A DNA stretch of 64,000 bases from Entonaema liquescens (Eukaryota; Ascomycota; Sordariomycetes; Xylariales; Xylariaceae). Positions 44,326 through 56,463 of this stretch are shown here, one piece after another. The stretch's first letter is position 1. Every line of letters begins with the position of its first letter. The notes below the pieces were generated by a model, which saw only the letters and a list, made by a program, of their open reading frames with translations, was not told the origin of the DNA and searched no databases. The translations under genes and the position numbers were made by a program. The stretch covers positions 2,604,001 through 2,668,000 of the forward strand of contig CADCSX010000006.1 of NCBI GenBank assembly GCA_902805475.1. Direction: 5' to 3'.

Positions 44326-45238
44326 GGAGATATTTACCGGCTCTTGGATAATATGATACAGGCAACAGCTTATGATCCTGCGGATGACAAACGAGAAGAT
44401 CCATACATAAAGCTCAGAGCCGAGCAAGGTGTCGCTGGATGGGTCGAAGCAACTGCCTTGAGATCTAGCTTGCAGCTCGGCCAAATATTCCGAGGCGTTC
44501 GAAAAACGACAAGAAATGCATGGGATAACTATATGGGGTACTTGGAATCTGATGACCTTGAATCTGTTATTGACAAGGACTCCTATGAATGGCAACGGCC
44601 TAAGAGAAGTGAAAATCCCGGTTATTGCAAACGCAGGGATCTATGGATGAAGATGGAGCCAGGGGGAGAGGATTTGAATTAATGTCGACTGTCACAAGAA
44701 ATCGATTGTCGAAGATAACCAAAAAGTGCATCGAGTTATCGAGGTGCATCCTGCATAAAGACATGTTACAAATGGTGTTTTACGGCGCATGGAAGGAGAG
44801 TTTTTTTTGACGCATTTTCCGGTCCATTGGCATATTGGGAAGGGTTTTTGTCATTTTGAAGCCAGTTCCATTCATTGAAGAGGGCTCACGGGCATGAACG
44901 TAGGTATGAAATTGCCGGACGTCTATTTTACCAAGAGCAATAGCACATGAGAAGTTCGAATGCCACATCCAGGTGTATGGCATTACACGGAAGCACTTCG
45001 TTAGAGCTTCAGCATCAGCATAGGACTAGCATTTCGCGTCAGACAAGACGAACGGGGGGGATGATGTTCGTGCTAGCGTAAAATAGGCTTTCGTGCATAC
45101 CGTATTGGAAAAGTCCAGCGGAAAATATTATTTTTGAACTAATGAGTATCGCGGATCATGTTCCATATATGATTTTCCTACCAGTATTACCGAGTGCTGT
45201 ACATATTCGTACACAGTAGAATGGAAAGCTCTTCATAT
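44326..45238. other. Intergenic region, no gene seen
   Basis: About 910 nt between convergent genes. A frame at 44344-44682 starts with TTG and is most simply the 3' UTR of the protease gene. Other frames are short and unlike known families. Confidence 0.5.
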
Positions 45239-47204
45239 TTAGTATTGCCCTTCGATAGTTAATGTACCCGTCTTGGTAATGAGATACTCGTTTATAGCAA
45301 TGTCCTTGCCGGACTCCTTGCCGAAGCCCGACTCCTTAATACCTCCGAACGGCGACTCCGCTGCTGATGAGTTTCCTAATTATTCCATCTGCTATTAGAC
45401 TATATTCCGTGCCAAATTACGAAGATGCATTACGTGGTTTAGGTAGGTAATGAGAAAGGACGAGAACTTACCGCTATTCAATCCAATCATGCCCGTCTCG
45501 AGATTTTCAAATAGACGCCATATCCGATCGATGTTCTTGGTAAAGCAGTACGACGCCAAGCCCATCTATACGCCAACATTAGGGAATACGATACTATATT
45601 ACTTCTAGGGTTAGGACTTACGCTCGTGTCATTAGCCGCCTTGACAGCTTCCTCCTCCGTATCGAACGGGAACAGTGCCAAAAGCGGCCCGAAAGTCTCC
45701 TCCGAAGCCACCTTCATAGACGGCGAGGCATTCGTGATGATGGTGGGTTCGAAGAAGTACCCGTTGCTCGAGGTGATGCGGTTCCCACCCGTGAGTATCG
45801 TGCCGCCGTTCTTCTTCGCGTCTTCGACCTGTCCGGCGACCTTGTCGACGCCTGTGGGGACTGTTAGAGGTCCCATCGTGGTGCTCTTGTCGATGCCGTG
45901 GCCGACTCGGATTTGCCGTGTTTTCTCCGCGAGGAGGCTGGCGAAGGTGTCGTAGATGCCCCGTTGGACGTATACTCGGTTCGCTGTGATGCAGGCTTGT
46001 CCGGCGTGGCGGAATTTTAGAGGTATTAATGCTAAGGGGTATTTGATTAGGTCATCTGCTATGTATCTAGTCTTAAAAGGAGGGAGAGTAGGGGCGGTGT
46101 GGTTTACCATCGCAAGCTTGTTCTAGATTCGCATCGTCGAATACAAGGAATGGGCAGTTACCCCTAGCTCCAGGGTGAGTTTCTTGAGGCTATCTGCGCA
46201 ATGGGCAGATAGGATTTTTCCCACTCTTGTCTAATGAAAGGTTAGTCAGCTAAGAGTGACTGCTTCAGGGTATTTGGCCTTACAGAGCCGGTGAAAGACA
46301 CTTTCTTCACGAGTGGGTGTTTGCAGAGAGCTTCACTGAGAGCTGGAGTGTTCGCCAGCGTAGTAGGCATAACATTGAATACACCCTTGGGATATCCAGC
46401 CTTTTCAGCCAGGTATGCTAGCGTTAGTGCCGATAGGGGTGTCTCAGGCGATGGTTTTGCGACCATCGTACATCCTGCTGCTAAAGCGGCGCTCGCTTTC
46501 CTCAAAATCATCCTAGTGGGCCTACAGTTAGGACCGTATATCTTTTTGAATGGAGTAACTGTCAACTCACGCGATGGGGAAGTTCCAAGGTACCAATGCG
46601 GCAGTAACGCCAAGCGGTTGCTTAATGGTAAAGATCCGTCTGCCAGGAATGGCAGCGGGAAAGGTAGTCCCCTGAATTCGCTCTGCCTCGCCGGTGAACC
46701 AACGCGTAAATGAAGCCGCATACTCAATCTCTCCGTAGGCTTCTACCAATGGCTTGCCTGTCTCATAGACCAAGATGGTGGCAAGGTCATCTTTGTGCTC
46801 CCTAATCAAGGCATCGAACTTGGCCAGCAGATCAGCGCGAGCTCGAGGCGTAAAGGTACGGTAGACCTGGAATGCTGCCTGGGCTGCTTGCACTGCATTA
46901 TCGACATCTTCGGCCGCCATGTCTGGGCACGAGGCGAATTTCTGGTTCGATCCCGGGTCTATCCGCCCATAAAATAAGCAAGTGGTTGACTTACAAGTTA
47001 ATTGGCCGTTCACTCACCAATAATATCGAACCTCTTCCCAGACTTCGCTTCGATCCATTGCCCGTTGACGTAGGCTTTGTCACGAAAGACTTCCGGATGC
47101 TTGAGGCTTAGCTGTGTCTTCATCAGCCACGCATGATTCAGGGGTAGGCAGTGTTAATAATCTGGGCGAGAGCTTACGTCAACGGCAGACTTAACTTTGG
47201 CCAT
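45239..47204 (-). CDS. Aldehyde dehydrogenase (succinate-semialdehyde type), frameshifted
   Basis: Eight exons: 47204-47178, 47111-47018, 46958-46571, 46512-46284, 46230-46108, 46031-45622, 45565-45472 and 45375-45239. The expected length is about 500 aa, normal for NAD(P)-dependent succinate-semialdehyde dehydrogenases, which oxidise succinate semialdehyde to succinate in the GABA shunt. Landmarks are VPWNFPIA, FTGSTRVGK, the LELGG glutamate motif, the catalytic-cysteine motif RHAGQACITANRVYVQ, ETFGPLL and SPFGGIKESGFGKE. Exon 5 is one base short: after LELG the frame shifts at the C run 46161-46164 (G run on the coding strand). The correct sequence resumes in the next frame up to the following splice site. 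All other phases fit. Either this is a recent pseudogene or an assembly error; the otherwise perfect gene favours the latter. A short first exon encodes MAKVKSAVD. Confidence 0.85.
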
Positions 47205-48238
47205 GATTATAAAGTAATATTGGGGGTTTTAAAGGGTATCAGAGGGTAATAATTGCTCTAGAGATGAGAATATAAAAATTACTTGTTCACTTTGGGAAGA
47301 TAACAGGTCGCTTGTCTTACGTCTCCCATATATACCAAGGTAATCGCCGTTACGCTAACTATCGTCACAAAATCACCCCCGCATCTTCTATCGCATATAA
47401 ACATCCCGAAACTTTCGGGTATCCGATCAGCACTACCTGGTTCTTCTTGGCTCTTATCTCCGCAGCCAATCCAAACGTCCTCCCACTACCGAATCCAGTC
47501 AATAGTGCGGCGGAGTGACCCCAAGCCACCCCACATATACAATAGGAGAAATCGTAGAGATCGCCCCTATTGTCACGATGTCCTATTATACTCATATCGT
47601 GGCATTTGTCCAGATTATGCTTAGATAATACAGATAAACTATCAAAAACTCTAGCTTAAATTCAAGTCGTAGATTGCAGTGTCCATTATCTTGTGCTTAA
47701 AGAATGAAACGGTCGCGTAAGGGTTGCAAGGCATTTTGATTATTAGTATGTATACATAACTGTAGTAGACATATCACATAGTAGGCGATATAGGTCATAA
47801 AAGTAACAAAGATGTGGCCATGTAAATATGGTGGTTCACACAGGAACACGGCATCTGCCCCCAACGTTACTATTGGGTGCAAAGATGAATATACACAGTC
47901 AGTCGGAGTGTTTATCACTCGCGGTTGGCAACACAAGGCTGCATCTCTCTAGGTAAGGTTCCATTTTGTCATACCGTAGTACGTGGTTGTGGCTTGCAGC
48001 CATCCCGTAACTATTAGAATCATAACCAATCGATCAGCCTTTTCAACCTCTTCATACCGATTGTGCGACTTAAAAATCAGGACACCCCTCCCCCCCGGCT
48101 GAATCTATTCTTAGTAGGTCTTTCGCATACTAAAACTGACCCTAACTGCTTTTTTCCTGTTCAAGCCTACTTTATTACTCAGTATTCAGGCGCATCTTGT
48201 TTGAATGAACTACTATTATACCTAACTCAATAGACTCG
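47205..48238. other. Divergent intergenic region
   Basis: About 1 kb between the aldehyde dehydrogenase (-) and the polytopic membrane protein (+), containing both promoters. Short open frames have no family resemblance. A CT-rich tract (CCCCTCCCCCCC) lies near 48085. Confidence 0.5.
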
Positions 48239-50284
48239 ATGGCATCGTTATCAAGTTTTTCACTGGACTCTCTCATTTTGGAAAGACCCTCTGAGCAGAA
48301 ACAGGCATTCTCCGGAAAAATCACCACATTTGTCTCAACACAGTGGATCCGCGCCTACCGAGAAGCGTGGTCTGATCTGCGCTCCGTTCGATGGGCGCGT
48401 ACGGCACTTTTGACGGTGTTTGCCTTGTCGACTATTATGATATTAGGCATTCTCAGCTTTATCACAATATATAATTCGATCGATTTCACCGATACTGATT
48501 CGGCATGTAAGACTGACGGCTCGTTTATAATGGACGTGTCTGATTACAGCATATGGACATCATCAAGCTTCTTCGATATAAGCCTAGGGTTTGGGAACCT
48601 AACTTTTGCGCAAGCCAAAGCTATTGACATATCATGGGATATAGTAGGAGCCATGATAGCACATTATAAGACGAACATAAGCTAAAGCATGTCCAGATGG
48701 TTGGCCGTGGAGGGCAGGCGCTGATGGCATTCGTGTCTTGGCGCGTATTTGTCGAATATGTGACGACCTCAATGGAGTTTGCTCCAGTAACTTTCACAGT
48801 TTTTTACATCATATTCCTACAACAAGAGCCGTCCTTATATTCAACTATGAGCATCACTCGAGCTTTCATCGCCGGTCGAGGCTTCAAATCTAAATTATCT
48901 ATGTTTTTCGTGGTTTTAACTATGATATTCATAATAGCATGGCCAACAGTTGCGGGTGCCATGACCGGATATACTACTATCGGCAAGGCCTTTGTCCCAG
49001 ATTCTAATAATAGCTATGTCCCATATTCAGAGTTTCAGCTGCTAGCATATATCATCTATGACGGATGGAGAGTCAACCTCACTGGCAATTATAAAGTGCC
49101 TCTCATCGGTCAAATAAAAGGTGAAGGTAAGAGCTTTGGAGTATCTAGAACATTTTTATAGTTGCTGCTTACCGGCTACTAGAGGAACTCTTTAGAAATT
49201 ACTATGGAGTCACCGTGGCTTGTGATGCGATTGATTTTCACGACCCGGAAGGTTTTTGCGGGCTACAGTATATTACATATAACTGTTAGTATACTTAAAC
49301 TCATAGGATCATACAAGTCCTTCACTGACGCTATACCTATATCATAGATATAAGTTTGTATGGGTTTCATGGTCTAAAGAATATATCATCCAGGTGGATG
49401 AATACGACAATCCCAAATCCAACACTGAATATATCAGCCTTTTATTTACCTCAGTACGAAGATTACGAATTTAAACCGCCTGGCGACGCAGGAGCGAATT
49501 ACACGCACGAATTGACAGACATGTTAGATATGGCCTTCGGGTATTCTAACGATACATACAGTCTTGCCTATATCAAAGCAAATGGTAGATGTCAACCAGT
49601 TCAAGACGTATGTACCTATTACATATATATTACTATGAATTATTCCTGGCTAAACTATGTTCTCTTTAGCGGTTTAGATGGGGGTTTTCTTGTATACAGT
49701 TGTTTATTGTGCTAACCTGTTTATCTATTGGAACGATTGGGACCTACACATTGTGGCTAAAAGCTCAATTTCAGTTACCTCTCCAAGGAGAAAAGGAAAT
49801 ATATAAAGGCTGGAGAGCAGTGTTGATGATGGCCGAAAAGATGAACAAAGAATTACAAGAAGCCGGTATTGACGCCCACTCTCTAACAGACCAAGAACTT
49901 AAGGAGGCGATTAGAAAGCAACTCAATGGCGGTTCGGTGTCATTCGATGCTCCATTGAGCAGAAGTGGATATAGCTTCCGCCGTGGGACATGGCAGTGGC
50001 TGAAAAGGGAAAAAGTCCGATTTCTTATATTGCTTTTAACTACAATAATTACGGGAATTAGTATATGGGGTTCGTTCTACGGGGAAATATATTGGGGGTG
50101 TTTTGCGACGCCTTTCATCCCCTTCTTCTTTTGCGGAGTCTTCTTCGCCATGATAGTAGGAAGCACAAAAAGAAGCAAGCTCTTCATGGCACTCTGTTGG
50201 ATAATGTGTGGGTTAGTTGTTGGCCTGGTTGTATATTTGGTTAAGCGCTACCACCCGAAGGGTGGGTACGTAGGATTATACTAG
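48239..50284 (+). CDS. Uncharacterised fungal polytopic membrane protein
   Basis: Five exons: 48239-48643, 48697-49126 (or 49120), 49162-49284, 49348-49607 and 49670-50284, giving about 610 aa. Helices lie near residues 55-78 (TALLTVFALSTIMILGILSF), around WRVFVEYVTTSMEFAPVTF, in FFVVLTMIFIIAWPTVAGAM, in the CIQLFIVLTCLSIGTIGTYTLW region and in two or three C-terminal segments. A lumenal loop rich in N-glycosylation sequons (NNSYV, NLTGN, NTTI, NDTY) separates the two halves. The motif WDI-MVGRGGQALMAFVSWRVF is characteristic of an uncharacterised membrane family common in Sordariomycetes. The second intron is unusually short, 35 or 41 nt depending on the donor. Intron 3 uses a GTTAGT donor. 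Function unknown. Confidence 0.75.
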
Positions 50285-50902
50285 TAAACGGTTTGTTTTT
50301 GTGTCATACCTATGATATATCCTTCCGCTCTTCACACCACTTTTAATAAGTTGTTATAACCAAGAGCCCAATATGGTCTTTGTTGATATTAATACTCAGC
50401 AATGTCTAATTGTCAGAAGTGAGCCCGCGAGTGAGGTCATACGTAGAGTGACTACTGGGAGCAGCAGCGTAGCTGCTGTGTAGTAGGTAGTAGAGATCTA
50501 TCAACGCTTAACGTTTCTAACTAGTAGTGAGGGCGCTATGCGCCTTTTATATATCATATATCACGTAGATACAGGCTTAATCCCGCCTAGCTCCCTTTAG
50601 ACCCCTGACATTAAGGTAGACTTCAGGATGCTATTCGAACATCCGACACTGGCATTTGGGGAAATGGCCCACTAGATGCCTAATATTCTTTAGGGGATAA
50701 ATGCATAGGTACTAAGATAGCGAAATTATTCCCATAGAAAGGTTTGGGTGGTTAACAATTAAGACACGCTTTCATTTTTCAACGGTTGCTTGAGAAAAAG
50801 GTAACAAATATCTGCGTTGAGTAGCAAAGATTGTATAAACATATAAATTATCTTCTGTATTATTTGCTCTCCCTAGTCAGTCTTTAGCTTGCCGCCGTAC
50901 TA
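50285..50902. other. Intergenic region between convergent genes
   Basis: About 620 nt with no open frame worth reporting. An AT-rich palindromic stretch (TATATATCATATATCA) lies near 50549. Confidence 0.5.
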
Positions 50903-53086
50903 TTAAGGAAGTGCTAGTATCTTCTTTGCTGCATGCTCGGCGGCAGCAACAATCATTGCAGAAGGGTTCCCCGTCATCATCCCGGGGAAGATAGACGCAT
51001 CGACGACGAAGAGGTTGTCCATGCCATATACCTTGGCGTTTGTATCGACAACGGATGTCCCATTAGCAACTCGACCGTCGTCAAGTCCCATCTTTGCCGT
51101 TCCAACCCAGTGGTTTGAGCATCGCACCGCCGGCGTAGTGGGGATCTTTATGGCAACATTGTTAGCCCTTGATCGTCTTTATGTGCGTTCTTCTTCTTCC
51201 ATAAGAGTAGATGTACGAAAAAAAGGGGTAAAAACGGTGCCAACTCACCGAGTCAACAAACTGTGCTGATGTCTGATTTGAAGCCGGGCGAACCCAGGTC
51301 AAATTGGAGACGGGCCCGAAATACTTGCGCACCCTCTCAAGCCCCTCGATAACAGCTGCCTTGTCGTTGGCATCTCGGAGATAAGGCGGGACGGATACGC
51401 GGGTATTGAGCTGGGGCGTGATCACCATGCGGCCCCTTGATGTTGATCCAGTTCCAAGGTATTGGGTGATCGTCATGGAAGCTGCATCGCGCAATTAGCA
51501 TTAATGTATGAAAATATCTCGCATATGAATGGGATGATTAGCTTACTATTTGTCGAGCCCTCGACCCGCGCTTGCCAGTGTAGATGACGATCTATTCCAT
51601 CCGCGCCAGGGATGATTTCCCAGAACTATGTATATGTCAATATCACTACCACCGCACCTTTTCCAGCTACTTACGATAGGGCCTAGGTTGGGTGCTGCTT
51701 GAGCGAGGATACCGGTGCGGTTCTCTACGGTAAAGTTAGTACCGAATTTGTTATTATTGCCTGGATGTCTTACGCAAGTATATTTCCGTATCGTTCTGGA
51801 TAGGCTTGCTGTACGCCGCATAGAAATCGTAGAATACGACGTCAGGGTGTGCGATCTCGATGTCAGTCTAATACACCGTAAGTTTAGATAGTATCCTTGA
51901 ATAGCATGACCTCAATCATTTCAGTACTCACTCCAACATGGTCAATTAGATTATATCCCACAGGGAGATCAATCCAGGATTCTTCAGATATCATCGTCTT
52001 CGAATCTGATGTCGAATTCTTCACGACGTTTAATTGATCCTTGGGCCCAATACCGCCTATTCGGTTAGCAAACGAATAAGAACTTGGGATTCAAGAAAAA
52101 TTACGAGTAGTCATACTTCTGAAGAGGAGCTTGGCTGAACCAAACGCGCCAGCGGACAAGATAACACGACCCGTTCCAGGCGTAACTGAGACCACACCAG
52201 CATGCCCAGCAGCATTTTTACTACACTCGATTTCAACACCGGTCGCATGGCCCCCCTCACGAATGACCCTCCTTGCGGTGGTATTCATCCAAAGTGTAAA
52301 CTCCTTACGCTGGCTCGCATCGACAAGGTACGTCGCAAGGGGCCCGCTTCGTTCACCATTAGAGAACATATGCGTGCTATGGCCAAAGGTACGGTTCTTG
52401 CGGTCAGGGTGTTCGTTAGGAACAATAAACTCCCATCCACTTGCATTCAATCCGGATGTCAATACCTCGAATCCCTGCTGTAAGTATAGCTTACCGTCCG
52501 TACTGGGGTGTGTCGTTCCCGGGATCCGCTCGAACAGTCGCGTTGTCGCGTCGACTACATCCGAGCTTTTCCAACCTTCCGGCCAGTTATAATCCCAGTC
52601 GGCTGGATGTGGTTTCCACCACAAGCCAGAATTGACGGCTACACCACCGCCCAGCACACAACCTGCCATTTGGTCTACATCCGTACATACGACACCGGTA
52701 GGGTTGTGCCAAATTTCGTTGGCCAACCCAGGCACATCAAAACGAGTCAGTGTCGAATTACTAAGCCACTTTGGCTTTAGAGTGCCTCCCCAGATGCCTG
52801 TTGAAGGCGGACCCTTCTCTAGAAGAAGGACCGTGTGCCCAGCCTCTGACAATCTGTCAGCAAGTGGGATGCCACCAGCCCCTGAGCCTATGATGATATA
52901 GTCCCAGGTCTGGCTGGTCGTGATGTTAGAGCAAACCGGCGGTGCCAGTGCTACATTAGCTCGAGCCGTACATGGTTGGAATACCATAAGAGAGTTAGCT
53001 ATGGTCCGCGTCTATTGACCCTCGAGTGTGTGCTTACAAAGTAGCGCGGCTGTCGCGGCAGCGCTTAGATATATATTGCCATACAT
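50903..53086 (-). CDS. Secreted GMC oxidoreductase, cellobiose-dehydrogenase-like flavodomain
   Basis: Eight exons: 53086-53038, 52959-52117, 52056-51932, 51867-51774, 51724-51675, 51625-51547, 51481-51249 and 51145-50903, giving 571 aa with every phase consistent. Exon 1 encodes a signal peptide (MYGNIYLSAAATAALL) that continues over a 78-nt intron with a CTAAC branch site. FAD binding uses WDYIIIGSGAGG near the N terminus, followed by GGGVAVNSGLWWKP. The catalytic His (about 503, CSNHWVGTAKMG) and Asn (about 551, TGNPSAM) are present, so it should oxidise a carbohydrate or alcohol. The sequence resembles the flavin domain of cellobiose dehydrogenase (AA3_1), but there is no cytochrome domain and no cellulose-binding module. 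It probably acts extracellularly and passes electrons to quinones or lytic monooxygenases. A shorter intron 1 of 39 nt is possible, with the same signal peptide. Confidence 0.88.
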
Positions 53087-54175
53087 CTCAACTGAGGGAG
53101 TCTCGCGTGACTGAGTCTACGGAGGAAAGGCCAAGTCAACCCTCAGGAGCGGGCCCAAGCCTTTAAAATGACCTCGAGCGTGATGTATCCCGAGCATCGT
53201 AGATAAGACACTAAGGACTACGAGCATGCCGCCATGCCAATATCGACGTGCATGCTCGAGTTTCGCACACGGAAGCGCCGCTTCAAAGTGTTGCTGTCGG
53301 TGTATAGAAGAAACTAGCGCGCTCGAACGGGTCACTGATTCAAAGTCGTAGGGATCTGCAATCCTTTTCATTTGGGTGCAATTAGCCGAGTGCAATAACG
53401 TGGAGTGCCTTGCGAACCAGGGTGCCCATACTTAGCCGCGAGAGAGAAACCTGGGGTTATCCGGGGTAAGGTAGGGGCGTGCGGCTGGCCCGGGTTTCTG
53501 GTGAGGCCCATCCACGATCCAAAATGGAAGTGCCGATGGAAGGAGAGGGCGGTGATGGTGCATCGGGTCGTCACACCCAGGACAAAAAAGGTAGCCCCCG
53601 CGAGGCTACGGACTTACGGTGATGAGCAAGGAGGGGAATTATAACTAGGCGTCTCAGGATAATTCTGGCCAAGCCATTCGGAATTATGACGTTTCCAGCT
53701 TACTACAAAGATAGAATTGATATTAGGAGCATGTTGTAGGCAAAACGGGGAGAAGGATCACGGATCATGACCGTGGCATATCATCCGGATGTTCTGGCCC
53801 TAGTTCTTAAATAGTCAAAAGTATGATATGTCTTGGTTTTAATGATCCAGGTTCGATGGCGCAGAATAAAGCATGCAGATTTACCATGGATAGCTTGTCA
53901 TCGTGCGCCTGATAGGAAACACTCCTACTACGTGTCATATTCCAGAAGATTTCTATTTCGAAACCCGAAATATTTGGTGTACTCCAGAAATGGAAAAGAG
54001 AATATGCGACCTAAGAGTTTATCATTATAACATTCTGGTGCTAAAGAACGATTTTCTATGATACAAAGTGAAATACCTTCACGAGTTCTATGACCTTATT
54101 TTCTTGTTCTAGGTAATTTAATCAGCACCCCAAACTTCAGCACTAGCAAGCGAATGTCTCTCACAATTCGGAAAC
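53087..54175. other. Intergenic region, no gene seen
   Basis: About 1.1 kb upstream of the GMC gene. The part from 53100 to 53640 is GC-rich and carries short open frames on both strands without family likeness. No RNA gene was recognised. Confidence 0.5.
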
Positions 54176-54609
54176 CTATAGTATCATAGCGCCGGCGCCT
54201 GCTGTATCCTTTGGTTTCCGGCTGATGCTCCCATCACTATTAACCACTTCTTGCGTCCCGCCTGTAGGTTTCTGCTCTCCACCAGCGGTACTTCCACCCT
54301 ATAATGAACTAGTCAGCGGGTGTTCAGATCTAACAAACTCGTAGTTATATGGTATGACATAAAACTCACACTTGCCTGCTTATCAAGTGGACCGCCAGTA
54401 ACTGACACCGGCTTGGTCACTTGCGCCTCAGGTTGCTTAGATAGAGTCAGCAGAAGTGCATTTATGCAATATACGATTCATCTACTTACGACAGCGCTAG
54501 GAGCTTCAAATATCCCGCTGGCTAGGTCAACATTTGCCAAGGCATTTGTACTGCCCGTATCGAAGCTCTTGCCGGATTTAGTCTGATCTTTCTGTCCTGA
54601 AGTAGCCAT
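54176..54609 (-). CDS. Small disordered protein, three exons
   Basis: Exons 54609-54490, 54435-54370 and 54298-54176 join in phase 0 over introns of 54 and 71 nt, giving 102 aa. The product is low in hydrophobics and rich in Gly, Ser, Thr, Lys and Pro (MATSGQKDQTKSGKSFDTG, GGSTAGGEQKPTGGTQE), so it is probably intrinsically disordered and cytosolic or nuclear. There is no signal peptide or membrane helix. Three clean GTAAGT/GTGAGT donors, matching phases and a stop right after the last conserved-looking segment make chance unlikely. I do not recognise a family and give no function. Confidence 0.65.
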
Positions 54610-55128
54610 TCTTTTATCGTGGAACGGAGACAAGTACACTCTAAGTGATCGAAGGGTTGTTTTTAGATATTTAGCATAAATAATGAACCATACGAGACTC
54701 ATTAGGCAGCTTATTTACATTTTATAGCGAAACTATTTGTTACCTGACAGTAGCAATACGTCATTCACTGATGAGGCTCCATATATGGTCGGTCGCAATC
54801 TAGCCACGAGATATTTGGAGATTTACGTCACGACTACGTGATAAAGGCCGGGCTTCACAAGTCAAAAGCTCCCCCCTATTATTATATAAAGAATCATGCT
54901 CTCTAGCATAGTACTGGGAAAATAAAGGTCCGCTAATACGTTCCTACAGAGCAAACCTTCCCTGCCGTTGATGTTCCGGTTTTGTGGGGCACGGCTTGCC
55001 TGACGGGCATTGAGCCCGAAGCCGGGACCGGAGTAGTATTTTCCTACCGCCGGTCCAAAAAGTACTACTAATGTTTGCTAGCTATTAACTCATCTCCTGA
55101 TCTATGCCTTATATCCGTCTTCCAGAGT
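54610..55128. other. Intergenic region, no gene seen
   Basis: About 520 nt between the small protein and the kinase-like gene, both on the minus strand. A GC-rich hairpin-like stretch at about 55020-55068 pairs AGTAGTATTTT with AAAAGTACTACT around a CCGGT element, close to the kinase-like gene's 3' end. Confidence 0.45.
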
Positions 55129-56463
55129 CTATGTATCTGCATCTGCATTATATATAAATTCTTGCACCAGCTCTTTAATTGCTTCATCTGTCTCACCGGA
55201 ATTGTCCGGGTATGCTGCGGCAGTTTTAGCCCGCACAGCATTTTCTGCTATTCTTAACATATCGTGCAGACTCATTCTATCGGACTCCTCCCACGCCAAA
55301 CATTTAGCTAAGAAATCGCGAATATCATCGTCAAGAGTAGGATAATTCGCACCGTTTCCGTGGTGTAAGAACTCAGTTGCTCTTGTCTCGTACCCCTGAT
55401 ATTCCGTGATCCACGCTGATATTCTTACTTCTCTCCTAGCGATTAAATTGACCATAATCTAACGCTATATTAGCTCGTTCGTGTCCTTGGGTGAGATAGG
55501 ATTGTTATAAATACTCTAAGTATTCCTCGAACATTATCTGGTATACCCTTAAAGCCTTCTCTTGTTCTTCCGAAGTCGATGAATTTGAGCGGTGGAACTA
55601 TATCGTGTTCCTCGAATCCACCACCAGCGGTATCTATCATGACTTTTTACTATTAGTGAGATAAAATATCCTACGAAGGAGGTGACAAACTATTTGATGT
55701 ACTCAGATCAGCATGCTCCATCCTGCCCGGTTGTATGCCATCTCCAGGGATCGTCTCCAACCGGTTTGGGTCATTCTCACCGCCGTTTGGAGGGTACGCA
55801 AGGCCGACACAAGCCCTTGTCACTAAAGAATATTCGCCGTATATAAGACTATTATTCCCAAAATCTCATATCACTTAGGTCGTTGTACTCACAACAAAGA
55901 AAAAAGGACCATATTACTCGGTTGGGTAGTAGTTGATCGCGCTTAACCAGTCTTTTATATAACCTCGCTAAATCGCCATTCTCCAAATGCTCCATCACTG
56001 CTATTGGACCAGTAAAACCTTCCAGAGATTCTTCCAAAGCGGTCTGCCTTCTTAATAAGCGCTTTCGATCGCGCCTGTAAAATCTCGTCGGGTGAGGTTC
56101 GTCGCTAGATGCTAGTAACCGCACAACGTGTTCGGCTCCGCGAAGTGTCTAAAACACTCATATTGTTAGTCTATCCCTCTATACTAGTGTGAAGTGTCGT
56201 ATACTTACTTTGAGCCATTCTATTTCATTCCTTAAGTCATCTTCACCCCGGGGCTTCAGAGATCGCTTTACGACAAGACGCCGAGTCCTATCATGTGAGA
56301 GCTTTTCGATAAGAGAAAAGGTGAGGCCGAAGGCACCGCGACCGAGTAGTCCTCCAAATATGAATTTATGACGCTGAACAGCAAAATGAGACTTCAGCTC
56401 CGCCTCGATATCGGCGATAGACTTGTTGCCGTAGGCAGCGGGCGCAGAGCTAGATCGACTCAT
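55129..56463 (-). CDS. Protein-kinase-like protein, atypical catalytic loop
   Basis: Five exons: 56463-56209, 56148-55893, 55822-55691, 55633-55515 and 55458-55129 (introns 60, 70, 57 and 56 nt, all phases consistent), giving 363 aa. The glycine loop is GRGAFG at 41-46 and the ATP lysine is Lys66 in LVVKRSL. The catalytic loop reads HADLSTSN at 207-214, keeping Asp209 and Asn214 but lacking the usual Arg and Lys of HRDLKxxN. DFG is at 234-236 (KFIDFG). The C lobe ends with DDIRDFLAKCLAWEESDRMSLHDML. This matches fungal kinase-like proteins of unknown substrate. The conserved Lys66, Asp and DFG suggest it could still bind ATP, while the altered loop makes activity uncertain. Intron 3 has a GTTTGT donor and intron 4 a GTATTT donor, so those two junctions are less certain. 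Confidence 0.75.

Noticed and set aside
44344..44682. 112-aa open frame directly after the Ubp16-like gene
   Set aside because: It begins with TTG, not ATG, shows no family likeness and fits the 3' UTR of the protease gene.
53845..53870. GGTTCGA-like T-loop suggesting a tRNA
   Set aside because: No matching acceptor stem, anticodon arm or D-loop motif could be placed around it.
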